DNA from: Chrysaora quinquecirrha
Lineage: Eukaryota > Cnidaria > Scyphozoa > Semaeostomeae > Pelagiidae
Length of the DNA stretch: 64,000 nucleotides
NCBI GenBank assembly: GCA_014526335.1
Contig: JACTAT010000291.1
Coordinates: 126,996-190,995, forward strand
Direction of reading: 5' to 3'
Of this stretch, positions 13,701 through 24,300 are shown one piece after another. Numbering within the stretch: the first letter of the stretch is position 1; every line of letters begins with the position of its first letter. The translations under genes and the position numbers were made by a program. A model generated the notes under the pieces. The model saw nothing but the letters and a program-made list of their open reading frames with translations, was not told where the DNA came from and did not search any database.

Positions 13701-16700
13701 TCTTAGGTTCCACTTTACCGTATATATTACAAGTCGTGTAATTAATTATAATTCTGAAGAAGGTGAAATGACACCATTGAAAAAAAAACAAGACATTCAA
13801 GTGGAAAAAAATTTGTCGTTCTTCAAGTAGACAAACAATAGACCAAGGCGGGATCTATACCCAGATGCGGCTCGAAATGCACCAATCAGAAAGAAAGGCA
13901 AAATTGGCATTGTGTTTTAAACATCAATCAGCAATAGTTGGGCAAAACAATGAAAATTAATTGAAGAGTCCAAGTGAGAAAACGAACTCTTTCTGTCTAC
14001 ACAGAACCAGCTTTTTGGTTTGGATGTGGACACAGATTCCAAAACGCTGAGATGAAACGAGGATCTAGCCCTGCCAATTATTCGAAAAAAATTCCTGGTT
14101 GTAATTTTCCGCACGCTCTGGGTGATCTAATAAATGTTGTCATATAGCAGAATCATGTTTAAGGGTAGGTGGTTGCCTAGAGTTGCGAGGTGGTTGCTCC
14201 CTTTGCCTTCCTCTTTTCCAGTTCTCAGGCAGCATCAAATTTTGACTTATGAAAATCAAAGCCATAGAAAAAACCAGAAAAAATATCAATGCATATTTCA
14301 AATAATCAAGATATTGGATGACCGAATCGGCGAATAACACTTTTTTCTACCATTTCATGTTAAAAAAAAAACTATGCAAATTTGGCCAAATGTACAGGAA
14401 CATACTACAAGCGGGGACAAATGGGAATAAGGGATCGATTTCACGACCTTTCGTTCCACATACAAGCACCGAGCTAAAGCTATACTTGCTAAAAAAGAGC
14501 TGTTTATTGTCATCTGATTGTTCTTAACGATGCCTTCTTGTGGCAACTGAAAAGCTTACTTCCCTATTGAAGGTAAATCTATTGTTACACATTTGGCAAG
14601 AAAGGGTGACGTACAAGATTCCAAAGAGCGAATGCCCCTTGTGCGTATCTTTCAGACTTGAAAAAGGATATGGACATCGATCAAGAACACTTGCATGCAT
14701 ATTCCAGAATCTTAACATTTTTAGCTCATCCAAATGAACAAAATGGGCAATCAGCGCACGGAACGTGTTTAATTTTATACAGTGGAAGGGGAGTATGAAC
14801 TATCTCCAAACGAGAATCAGGTGGATCTACTCAAAAACCTATTTCGAGATAAATGCATAGAAACCCAGTTGTCTAGAAACATTTTGTACACTTTTTCCAG
14901 GAAGTCATGATGCTTCCTTTTTTCATCAAAACGTTTAAATAATAACATGACTTCTGAGAATTCAAAAAGGGACATCAAAACTAAAAATACTGAAATAACT
15001 TACTTGAATTGCATCAAATATCTTTTTCCTCGAGTTGTTCTCTTGTTTCACCATAAATTTCAAACTTCTCATATCCTAAAGATGAAAATAAATGTAAGAA
15101 AATTGATTGTACATACTGAATTTGAATTTGAACGATCAAGTCATTCATTCGAGCACAGAACGGTAGATTTCTTTTCCTATGGGTTTCTAAACCAAGCAAT
15201 ATTCCTTTTAACTACCAGCTGTTTAGTATATAATGAAACGGGCTTGCCATTTCTGACTCTTTGAAATGTTACAAGATAAAGTGTTTCTGTTACCATGAGC
15301 ATTCATTACCTTGCAAGTTATATCAAGCCCATATGCTCTGTCCACATTTTTTGTTGACGCTCCAATCTTTTCTATTCTGACAATATTACACAAAGGTGTC
15401 TCAGCACATACATAGTCCTACAAATATAAAGGATTAGAATACTGATAAATTATTTTTAATGTCTTATGTTTAAAGTTGCGAGAAAAAGTGCTTTCTTGCA
15501 CTATTCAGAGAATAATGTTAGAAAAAGTCTTTTTCCTCTGTCAGATAAACAAAGCTTGAATGTCCAAAGATTTCCACTTTTTCTACAATTTTGAAATCTT
15601 GTACTACTCACAGTCTTATGTTTAGTTACTTGTGAGAAAAGACTTCCTTTTAATCTTAAAAACAAGAAATTTGACAGAACATCCAGTATATTTAAATACA
15701 AATTCTCAAATTTTGATGAAGCATATCAGTACATGTCTCGTTTTCTTCAAATTTCAACTTGCATCTTCGGTTTAATAAAAAATGTTGTCACCCAACCACA
15801 ATCACCAGCAATTACTTTGTTGGTAGGAGACAGTAACAATCACTTTCTCTTTTGATGTTCCAATTACATCACAAGAGACAGGGATGAGACTGAGCATCAT
15901 TAAAAAATGTTGAACCAATTTAAACTTTTTTTCTAATCTGTCCCATGGTTCACATTTGCCAAATGGCAAATAATTATAGAATTGAATTTATTTTGTTCCA
16001 GTTGAATAAATAATGCTTGTTTTGAACAATGCTATGTTGAAAATCGAAAAATTTATCTGGGAAGCCAGATGCCTTGGTATGGTAAAGTAAGACATTTTCT
16101 TGAAGTAATTTTGAATTACTTCCCTCAGACCATGAAAACATACACATCCGGTTAAGGTAGTAGCTGTCAGTAACAATCATCCTTTGGGGGAAATAAATTT
16201 TTTTAAATCATGCACACCCACCAGACCAAATTTTCTCTGTTTTTAGTTTAATAAGCATATAGTGATTTGGAAATTTTAGCCTTCTCTGGCAGTTATTTTT
16301 ATAATTCAACCATAAAGGGATAAGGCAATCGGGGCAACATGTTTACAAGAATTTTCCCATATCATTGTTAACGTTTCTGAATAAATCATTTCATTGAGAC
16401 AATGATTAAATGATTTCCCAGTGAGTATGCTTGCTACATGACTTCTTATGAGCTTTTCAGCAGAAAGGGTTAAAGAAAATTGACCATTCAGAAAGAAGAC
16501 AAAAAGAAATAGAAAATCTGAATGAACTTACATCTTTTCCTTGAAAACTTAATCTGTAGTTTGTTATAATCAGAGATCCTAATTTTCTGCCAGTGAATGG
16601 ACACAAGTATGTTACATCTGGGGCTAAAACATGAAAGATTTTTACTGATTAATCATCAGATTGATATTCAAGTTAGCAATTCCCTTTAAATGCATTTTTG

Positions 16701-18159
16701 ATAAGAAAAACTCTGGGGGGAAGATAGATCTTATATGTCTGATTGAAATTACACTAACCTGTTACTTTGACATTTTCACCACCCAATAGTGAAATATCAC
16801 CTGAATTCACATCAGTCTTTTCCAATGTCTAGACAGAGAAATGAAAATTTCTGTTTTGTGCTATAGGCTAAAGTTCTCCAACACATTACAGTTGGCTTAA
16901 TCATAATCACAAACCGGCAGAAATGCAGGTCTTTCTAATTGAAGAGCCCACCAGTGACTTGCATTATGTTCGTAATTTGTAAAAGTTAACCCCACCTGAA
17001 CCCACCTGAATTCCCCTGAACCCACCTGAACCCAGCAGTCAAAACTGCTGAACCCACCTGCTCACACCTTAGAGCAATGAAACTTGTTAATGGGCTTTAA
17101 AAAGCTTTCGGGAATATGCAATTAGCGCTCGTTTACAAATCGGGGCTCTCTCGAATTTCTCTAGGGTCATAATCAAGATATTGGTTTTTATTAGAAACCT
17201 CTTTGCGAAAATTTTCTTAAAAAAAATGATAAAGTTAACACGCAAAAACTTGCGCTTTTTCCTCACCTTTTTCGAATCGCAAGTAACTAATAGCCGCATG
17301 CTGCTGATCAAAATAACATTTGGTTCGGTATGGACAACGACAATTTATACGAGCCTGGTCTTGAAGAGAAAAATCAAAAATGAGGAAAAAACAAGTCTTG
17401 TGCGTTTGTTAAATCCATCAAATCCAAAGAAGCTAGTTGTCAAAAGTTAATTTCGAGAGATTTCAGGCAGAAATCTCATGCATTTTTCTGCCATTAATGC
17501 ACGTAATGCACCCCTTATAAGACCTTCGGTTTTGCCGTAAAGGCAAAAGGATTTCCAAGGGATTTTGATTAAAGTCATAGAATTTCTAGCAAGGATGAAC
17601 AAATTTTCTATTGTGAAAATCGGGGTTCATTCGTTCCTTGGTAATTCGTTCCTCCGAGATTTTCTAGAGAACCCCGATTTGTAAACAAGCACGAGGTGCG
17701 TTTTCCCGAAAGCGTTATTAAAATTTCATTGTTCTAAGGTGAGAGCAGGTGGGTTCGGCGGTTTTGACTGCTGGGTTCAGGTGAGTTCAGGTGGGTTATT
17801 GCTGGGTTCAGGTGGGGTTATTGCTGGGTTCAGGTGGGTTCAGGTGGGTTTAGCTGGGTTCAGGTGGGTTTAACTTTTATAAATTACGGCATTATGTTTC
17901 TCTTATCATTAACCAGGGATTTGGTCTTGTATTTATCATCTTATTCTGGAATTTGAATGAGCAGCCTATAGACATTGTACAGGCCAAGTTTATCTGTCAT
18001 ATACAATGCAGTGCATGTCCATGGAATCTAGCATAAACAGCTTCAAGGGAGTTTGGAGATCATATTCACCTCATCTTCCTCTTCATCACCAGAATCATTT
18101 ACAACATGAAGACCAGTATCAACATCAGTGTGGATCACTTTTCTGCTCGATTCAGCCAT
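1711..18159 (-). CDS. MTMR1/2: Myotubularin-related phosphatase, 3' partial, frameshifted (left arm)
   Basis: Fourteen minus-strand exons: 18159-18070 (ATG), 16828-16759, 16623-16532, 15417-15310, 15075-15004, 13560-13531, 10187-10105, 6957-6883, 5267-5193, 4559-4449, 3464-3384, 2958-2867, 2492-2399, 1809-1711. A 5'UTR part of exon 1 runs to the acceptor at 18208. Together they encode the acidic N-terminus, the GRAM-PH domain and the phosphatase domain through the P-loop HCSDGWDRT. Later exons lie outside the window. Exon 7 is 83 nt, not 84: one C of a CCC run (right arm) is missing at 10140/10141. The frame shifts after the NGW codons and reaches a stop in exon 9 (complement of 5231-5233), which would remove the catalytic domain. 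This could be a null allele, a decaying duplicate or a sequencing error. All other exons match the right copy in length and frame. Confidence 0.9.
3627..3775 (+). repeat. tRNA-derived SINE fragment (left arm)
   Basis: GTAGTGTAATGGTTAGCAC resembles a tRNA D-arm/A box, and GGTTCAAATGG lies about 35 bases downstream in the B-box place. It lacks a foldable anticodon stem, so it is not a working tRNA gene. Mirrored at 58650-58800. Confidence 0.65.
5759..6341. mobile_element. MITE, CAGGGTGTTCC family (left arm)
   Basis: 583 bp, TA-flanked (5757-5758, 6342-6343), ends CAGGCTGTTCAG and CGGAACACCCTG. Family member of 62745-63331; the corresponding right-arm intron (56230-57101) has no copy. It lies in MTMR intron 8. 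Confidence 0.8.
7150..7185. repeat. GC-rich hairpin
   Basis: CCCCGAGGCGCGC and GCGCGCCTCGGGG-like complement around a TGC loop, in otherwise AT-rich DNA. Left arm only. Confidence 0.7.
7662..8267. mobile_element. mariner-type MITE, CAGGGTGGCCC family (left arm)
   Basis: 606 bp with inverted ends CAGGGTGGCCCAAAAA, flanked by TA at 7660-7661 and 8268-8269. It is about 80 percent identical by eye to 55134-55731, but the flanks differ, so the two are separate insertions. The 116-codon ORF at 7981-8331 lies inside and shows no transposase motif. Confidence 0.8.
8461..9410 (+). repeat. Tandem repeats of about 187 bp (left arm only)
   Basis: Units begin near 8461, 8644, 9045 and 9232 with a GTGTTCGTTCAAA motif. 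Each includes AACAGAAATTATACACAACC and ends with TTAGGAAAGGG-like sequence. Unit 2 is internally deleted and a 250-bp unrelated stretch separates it from unit 3. The right arm has none of this. Confidence 0.75.
10234..13081. mobile_element. 2.85 kb long-TIR non-autonomous DNA element (Harbinger-like)
   Basis: The ends are inverted repeats of about 750 bp (10234 to about 10984 and about 12331 to 13081), starting TAGACCGGCTTCAGG and ending with its complement. Copies of TTA flank it (10231-10233 and 13082-13084), a 3-bp target duplication. The right arm near 52070-52090 has a single CTA and no element, so it serves as the empty site. The 1.35 kb core has no transposase ORF and contains a CCTAYR-type tandem array. 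A TTA/TWA duplication is typical of PIF/Harbinger; CMC/EnSpm also makes 3-bp duplications, so the superfamily is inference. It sits in MTMR intron 6. Confidence 0.85.
11797..12255 (+). repeat. Degenerate hexamer array inside the long-TIR element
   Basis: About 450 bp of variants of CCTATG, CCTACA and CCTTCG. Every 6-bp unit keeps reading frames open, which produces low-complexity Pro/Thr/Met or Leu/Cys ORFs with no biological meaning. Confidence 0.9.
13651..14497. mobile_element. Left-only insertion opposite the pogo-like site
   Basis: About 850 bp present in the left arm exactly where the right arm carries the pogo-like element: flanks CGCACAAAGTA and AGCTGTTTATTG pair with the two sides of 50580-51169. 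The ends show only a weak inversion (TTGCAAGTAT / ATACTTGCTA). It contains a copy of the dispersed repeat seen at 21577-21970. No coding potential recognised. Confidence 0.6.
13830..14250 (+). repeat. Dispersed repeat (third copy, inside left-only insertion)
   Basis: Shares CCAAGTGAGAAAACGA, TTATTCGAAAAA and the AGGGTAGGTGG..GCGAGGTGG block with 21577-21970 (opposite strand) and 42590-42835. Ends not defined. Confidence 0.55.
16981..17888. mobile_element. Mutator-like foldback element with 10-bp TSD (left arm)
   Basis: 908 bp, ends CGTAATTTGTAAAAGTTAA and its near complement, flanked by perfect GCATTATGTT at 16971-16980 and 17889-17898. Just inside each end is an array of ACCCACCTGAACCC-type units, in opposite orientation at the two ends (about 16990-17070 and 17745-17870). 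The 10-bp duplication suggests a Mutator-like origin; no transposase. The same insertion is at 47145-48083. Confidence 0.8.
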
Positions 18160-18208
18160 TTCTTTTCTTGTTTTATCTTCAAATGATCACCTTGCTCTTT
18201 GTGAAGTC
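18160..18208 (-). other. 5'UTR part of MTMR exon 1 (left arm)
   Basis: Mirror of 46825-46873. The acceptor CAG lies immediately above 18208 and the sequence leads into the ATG at 18159. Confidence 0.55.
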
Positions 18209-20741
18209 CTGAAGTTGAAAAAGAAACTAATTAGCCCAATTTACTAATGCTTATCAAAACTGATGCGGCTAGAGTGCTGTTTAGCAAGTCAAACTATGAA
18301 GAAAGTTTGTGAAATGAATTGGGTAAAAGTTATACCGTTCACGTTTTTGGGTTAAGGACACAGACACGTTTAAGGGCACAGTTAGGAATAGTACATGGGT
18401 GAGCGTCCCCAAACATACTGTCTTTCAAAACAAAAAAATCATGTTTTGGATCAGTCGTCCAAAGTAGAATGTACTATTTTACCTCGAAATCATCATAACT
18501 ATGTGTGAAATAAAGCTGTAGCCACCTGCTAAATTTGGTCAACTCACTACGACTCTCTTGATGGCTTATTTCTGATTTATTTCCTCAAGTTGGGGCCTCT
18601 ACCCCCAAAACCACTTGGGGATAAAAGTGACTCATCCAGCTAAGTGGGTCAAGCCTGGTGGTGGTGGTGGTGGTGGGGGTACTTAAGATATTTTGGGTAC
18701 TGGAGACATGGCATCCAAAAGGGTATCATTTTCATGATTTTAATATAAACATTGGTCTTAATTTTCTGAAAATTGGTACAAATTAGGGTTTTGATTTCTC
18801 AAAAATTGGTATTAACTTTATAAAAAACGCCTTTCATCTGGTTTGTTTTCACTTTTGTTAGTGAAGTTTGACTTGAACTGACATATTATGTATACTAGAT
18901 TTAAGTATTTGAAGTAGTGTAGGAATTACTGTTTTCATATAGTTTTGTGTATATTTTCAAGAATTTGGTATAAATTGGGCTGAGCAAACTTTCCATTCTT
19001 TTATCAGTTTAAACAGCTCCAGATCTTTTATCAAGCTGACTTGACCAGATGGGTGGCAAATTTACTGTTTTAAGTTGGCAATGTGGTGAGTTGATCTGGT
19101 GCCCTGCAAAAAATCTGTTGTAAATGTAAGAAAGTCTGAAATGTGAAAAAATTGATACTTTTTGTTATTACTGAACCCAGATTTTTTTGGCAAATGACAC
19201 CAGCCAAAATTTTTCTAGATTGTCCCCATGTAGCAGGTTTTGTGTTATAAAGCTCAGGATTGCATAGAACTTGGGGGGGGGCTCATATAGTTTGGGTAAT
19301 TCCTGTAATCAGTACCACCCATAGATAAGTGTAGTGTGGTCATTGTAAGACCACCAAGACAAGATCACCATGACCAAGTATTCACACTAGAAACGTAGAC
19401 AAAGACAACAACTTTAAAACTTGTGGGTTGCAGCAGTAGGCCCATTTTGGACTTCCTAGTCTAACGTTGTTTGATTCGTGTATAAATAAAGTAAATACAA
19501 ACCTATTTCATTCTCTTTATTTGGAGTTTTACTAAAAAGAGCACCAGGAAGCGAAAAGTTGACAAGGACGGTCAAAATGGAGAAAATCTGTTCTTCACTG
19601 CTTCACTCTTCAAAGCAAACGACATTGAACTGAATTGATGTTGTAAATGCAAGCCAGGGAGCGCAAAGCTCATGTGTTTGCGCTGCGGTGGCGCTTCTGG
19701 TCCACCCATAGCCTAGCACAGAAGGAGTCAGAGTGGTCATACCTGTGGCCCCAAGAACTGTACAGGGGTACATGGTACAGTAGAAGATGCCAAATTGGCC
19801 GACTAAAATATATGATGAATTGTAAGAGTAATTGTAAATGTAAACTGCTTGAGCGGTGGTTTGGGGCGGCAGTTCCAATATCCCCGAACGTAACAGGATG
19901 CACTTTTTTAATGCATATAAAGCAACTTGACTTTTGTCCAACCTTCTAAGTTGCTTAAAATTTTAGACATTTCAGCCCTAAGTTGCTTAAAATTTTAGAC
20001 ATTTCAGCCCTCAAAGTTACTTAAAATTTTTTTACGTAACAACCATCCCTGAATTCGCGGGTCAAAATCGTCAACTGTTAAGCCTACAACACGACTTTTG
20101 TGGAAAAAAGTTAGCTATAAACGAACTTCAACATAAGAACGAACAATTTCTTAACAACAAGAAAGAGAATAAGCTTAGTAGTTGTTTGACTTCTTAGTAG
20201 CTTACAGTAATTCAATTGAGCCATCAAGTTGCTTAATGTTAAGGTCAGTTCAGCCCTAGTTGCTTATTGAGCGGTTGCTTATTAAAAAAAAAGTATAACT
20301 GGGAAACAACGTTGTGGGCCGACTTTGCAGTGCGCTGACTTGTCTAGAAAGCCTCTGAAAACTATGCAGACCGAGAATTCACACAAAAAACAAATATTGA
20401 AATGACATACAGTATGTTCAGCTGATTCAAGTTTAAAATATAAATCTTAACAGACCTATATAAGTGTTGTTATTTACTATTTACACTAACTGAAAGATGA
20501 TATTACATTAACTTTCACCAATTCAAACTTTGAAATATAAGAAACAAAGATGGGAATGTAAATGGGAAAGGGCTGGCTCAAATAATCAAGCCCCTAAAAA
20601 TCTCTAGGCCTATGAAGTTAAAGTCAAAACATCCTATTCGCACTGCGTTTTCAAGAAAAAAACTACAACACAAAATAAAACAAAACTCAACTTATTATGG
20701 GTACAATATTCAAGAGGAAAGTGTTGTGTATATACCGTAGG
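18209..20741. other. Region upstream of MTMR, left arm: no gene recognised
   Basis: It holds a short GGT run (18658-18675), a 32-bp direct duplication (19947-20010) and several TAAGTTGCTTAA motifs. ORFs of 70-110 codons at 19600-19950 are not preserved in one frame in the mirror (44870-45200). The MTMR promoter and noncoding first exon should lie here but are not visible. Confidence 0.6.
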
Positions 20742-21218
20742 GCCGTATGTCTTCGAATGGATGCCCCCGGCGAATCGATTTCGGAAGAGGCATTTACTCT
20801 TAGGTGCCTAATTTCCGTTCCCTCAGCTAATTAATTTTTTGAAAAATTTCAAACCCCGCTTATCAAGTTTGCATTAATATTGATGTTGATATATTTTACT
20901 AAACTAACTTTGACGTTCTTGGTTTGAAAGTTCACTTGTACACTCAATTTGTTGGTTAGAACTATGGATTTCCTTAGCCTATAAGCACAATAGGGCTCCT
21001 CGCTTTGCGTTTCAGCAGTTTTCATACAAAGTTTGTCAAGCAAAGTTCGAACCCCCCGTTTATTCTGACCTCCCGCCAATAAGATCCTGGCGGTAGTGTC
21101 AACTCCCCGCCAGTCCGACCCCCCCCCCCAGCAATTAGGCATCTAAGTAGACTAGAAAGCGTTCGTACAAAGGGGAGGCGTATCCGTTCAAGTGAAAGGC
21201 GCTTTCGAAGATATACGG
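20742..21218. mobile_element. TIR element, CCGTATGTCTTCGAA family (left arm)
   Basis: About 477 bp. Outer inverted ends are CCGTATGTCTTCGAA / TTCGAAGATATACGG, with an inner inversion CTTAGGTGCCTAATT / AATTAGGCATCTAAG (20799-21147) and a C-rich tract. Counterpart at 43616-44103. No gene. Confidence 0.65.
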
Positions 21219-21378
21219 TTATTCACCATGCCACCAATGTCTTGGGATGACATCAACAGCTTCTTATATACTACTCCCAACAATAAATTTATAATTTTAG
21301 CCATTATCACGCTTTTTACAAAAATATCAATATTATTTTAAAGGACAGGGTTGAGAATTTTTAATAAAAACAATTGAG

Positions 21379-24300
21379 TTATGAATGTAGACCCCACATC
21401 TTTTTCAGACTCTGTAATGCATCCATTAATTTAGTGATCGGACCAAGTTTATTTTCAGTCAAAGCCTCCAGGGCGTTCGACGGCAATAATAGCAGTGCTT
21501 TCCCATCTATCTCCTACAAAATACATTATAAAGTATTAATCATAATCATAAATTAGTATTAAAATTCTAAAATAACATGAGAACTAATTTTGGTGAATGC
21601 AGGTATAGAATTGTCATATCCTCAGACTTCACCGAGATCGGGATAGGACAAATTAATATGTTCCAAGAAACGTGGACACCAAAGTGGACACCAGACTGCA
21701 AACTTAGTCTCTCGTCTTCGTCTAATATCTTCCAACTAACGTTTATCAACACAATTATTGGTAAAGAGAGCAACTACCAAGCAATTCTAAGCAGCGACCC
21801 ATCCTTAGCATTATTCTGCCATCGAAGCATTTTGCTGGATCATCCAGGATGTGCAGTGTAAATAACCAAAAAGCCGGGTTCGTGTAGACGACAGAAGCAG
21901 GTCGTTTTCTCACTTGGAATTTTCAATTATTGGCCATTCAACTGTATTCCGTTAGCCGATTGGTGATCAAAATCCAATACCAGTTCAGCTTCACTTGTTA
22001 GATTGATGCATTTCGATTCGAATTTGGGTTTATATTCCTCCTTAGCCAAATGCCTCGGCTGTTCCTGACGTTTACACTCTGGAGGATGGTCAGACGAAAT
22101 AAGCTTTTAAAAATGCCCTTAAATGTCTCCGCTTTTTGTCACGATTCTAACATCTTCGCATTGATTGTGTTATGGTGTGATGTCTGCGGACTGTATTCAA
22201 TATTTCAAAAGTGATGTAGGTCCCACGACTCCTGAAAGGTTGTCTTGGTGCTTTCCAAATTGCCAGAATTTTTGGACTAACTGATAACCGTCAGAAATGG
22301 AGCGAGACGATTGAAAAAGGTCGAATTTATACCAAGATGCAGATCGAAATGCACCAATAAGAAAAAGTTTCCGTTGTTTTTTGCTATTTTGAAATTTTGT
22401 ACTGCTCCGTATTTCACCAAGTAAACTAACCTTTTTACAGAAAGGAGAGGGTCGATGTTGCGCTCATTAAGAATTCAGACCTTTAGTAGACCTTTAGACC
22501 TTATAGTGTTCCATGCATTTTGGCAAACAACCGATCATCCATTCCACATTATTTCATTTCCATTTTTTTCAATGTCAATTATTTGAGAAGCCCTTCAGCA
22601 AATTGCTGGTTTTCAAGGGGCTCTCTTACTACAAACTAATAATTATTAACATGCAAAGTCTAAAATCCTAATTTATGACATTTATGCAATAATCATTTTA
22701 AATATTACTTCATCAAAATAAAGGAAAAATGAAGCAAGAGATAAAAAGGGCAATGACGAATTCTGAAGCTTATGCTTTAAATTACTCTTCAGCTTGGTTG
22801 GGTAGAATCAGTAAAATAGTAAGAACATGTTCGACCACATGAAAACTGCAAGTTGGTTAAAAGATTAAAACGCGCATACCTGTTTTTCAAAAGTCATTGC
22901 ATGATCCTGACAGCCGATTGCAGCTAAGAAGTCCATGACCTCTGAAACACTCCATGTTCTGGGATCTTTGCTACGAACGAATTCCTCATCAAGCATATTG
23001 AGTGGGTCAAAGCCTCTGTCTTGTGTAGAAGATGAAGGTCCACCGGGAGAGTCGAGGAACTGCGGAGGAGGCATCGTAGATGTGCTTGGTTTTATGTCCT
23101 CCAGATCTTCACCAGTTTGCGAGTCAGGAAGAGCAGGATCCTCAATATCTAATTCAAATCAATATATATAAATTAGTAAATAAGTCGAAGGGTGTATCAC
23201 TTCTAAAATAGGCGTAAGAGAATAGAGGTTTCCGCAAAAGATGGCGGCCGTTTCTGTCAATCCCTTGTTTTTCTTAAGGTTTTTCGAAGGGAATTCTGGG
23301 AATAATTTCCTTAGCTAAAAATTCAACGTCTGCAGCTTTGTAAAAAATGTAACTAAGGGAATTATTCCCAGAATTCCTTTCGAAAATCCTTAATGAAAAC
23401 AATAGGCAAAACCGCGGCCATCTTTTGCGGAAGCGTCTATTTTGGGATTTTGGGACTCTGTCTTTTGCCGTGATGTTTCTAAGAGTTATTGAGATTTACA
23501 GAGATTTATAAAGGGATTTCTTCACATGTTCTGGATATTTTAAACTTGTCTTTGGACAAATATCTTTAATAAAGAATCTGCAAATAACTGTAGTAAGCCT
23601 TAAAGACTGAAGTATTTAAAAGAATACATGCACTTTTCTCAGTCGTTGTCTACTATTGTTCTGCACGGGAGAATTAAAACCTGGGCACATAGATTTATAT
23701 GATTTATAAGGTTATAAGAATAAAGGGCTTGTTGTAGAAGGCAGGAAAAAAAGATGAGATGGAAGTTCATTAAATAACTTTACAGCCTAAGGCTTTGAAA
23801 ACCAAGACCAGTTTCGTTTCTGAGAAACAATGAAAGGATGTGAAGAAAAAAACATCTAAAGACCAGTCGAAATGCTCTCGACTTTTGAGTCGACAACGCT
23901 TGACGTTATTTTCGAGCAAAGAGCCGGTTGGTAGATATCGAGCTGTGTTGAGTGATGGTGAGAGTTGTCGGGGAAAGGTTGAACATCCTAAAATTACATA
24001 TTTATGTCTCGATTTCACTCGACATCTATATTGTTTTGACTTGAAATGTTAATGACCAAGTTTTTAGAGCGTTCCAGCGCCCCCCCGCTGACAAAAGTCT
24101 ATCAGAGAAGGCGACGTTTGATTTTTCGTATAAATACGGAAATCGATTCCCTCGACTTCAAAATTGTTCAGATCGCTTTTATACCACCACTTAATTTCTC
24201 TCTTGTGGAGTAAAAGGTCGAGAACCTATGAACAAACTAGACAAAAGAAGAATGAGAAGCAAGCATAGATATTATACTGTCTCACTTACATTGGTTATTG

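Noticed and set aside
17181..17450. 89-codon ORF present in both arms (47583-47852)
   Set aside because: It is the interior of the foldback element 16981-17888; conserved only because the arms are recent copies, and no transposase motif is seen.
16990..17870. CRISPR-like repeats (CCCACCTGAACC arrays)
   Set aside because: Units are contiguous with no unique spacers and form the inverted ends of a transposon in an animal genome.
19603..19949. ORFs of 77-112 codons upstream of MTMR, both strands
   Set aside because: Reading frames are not preserved in the mirror copy (44870-45200) although the DNA is; this argues against coding.
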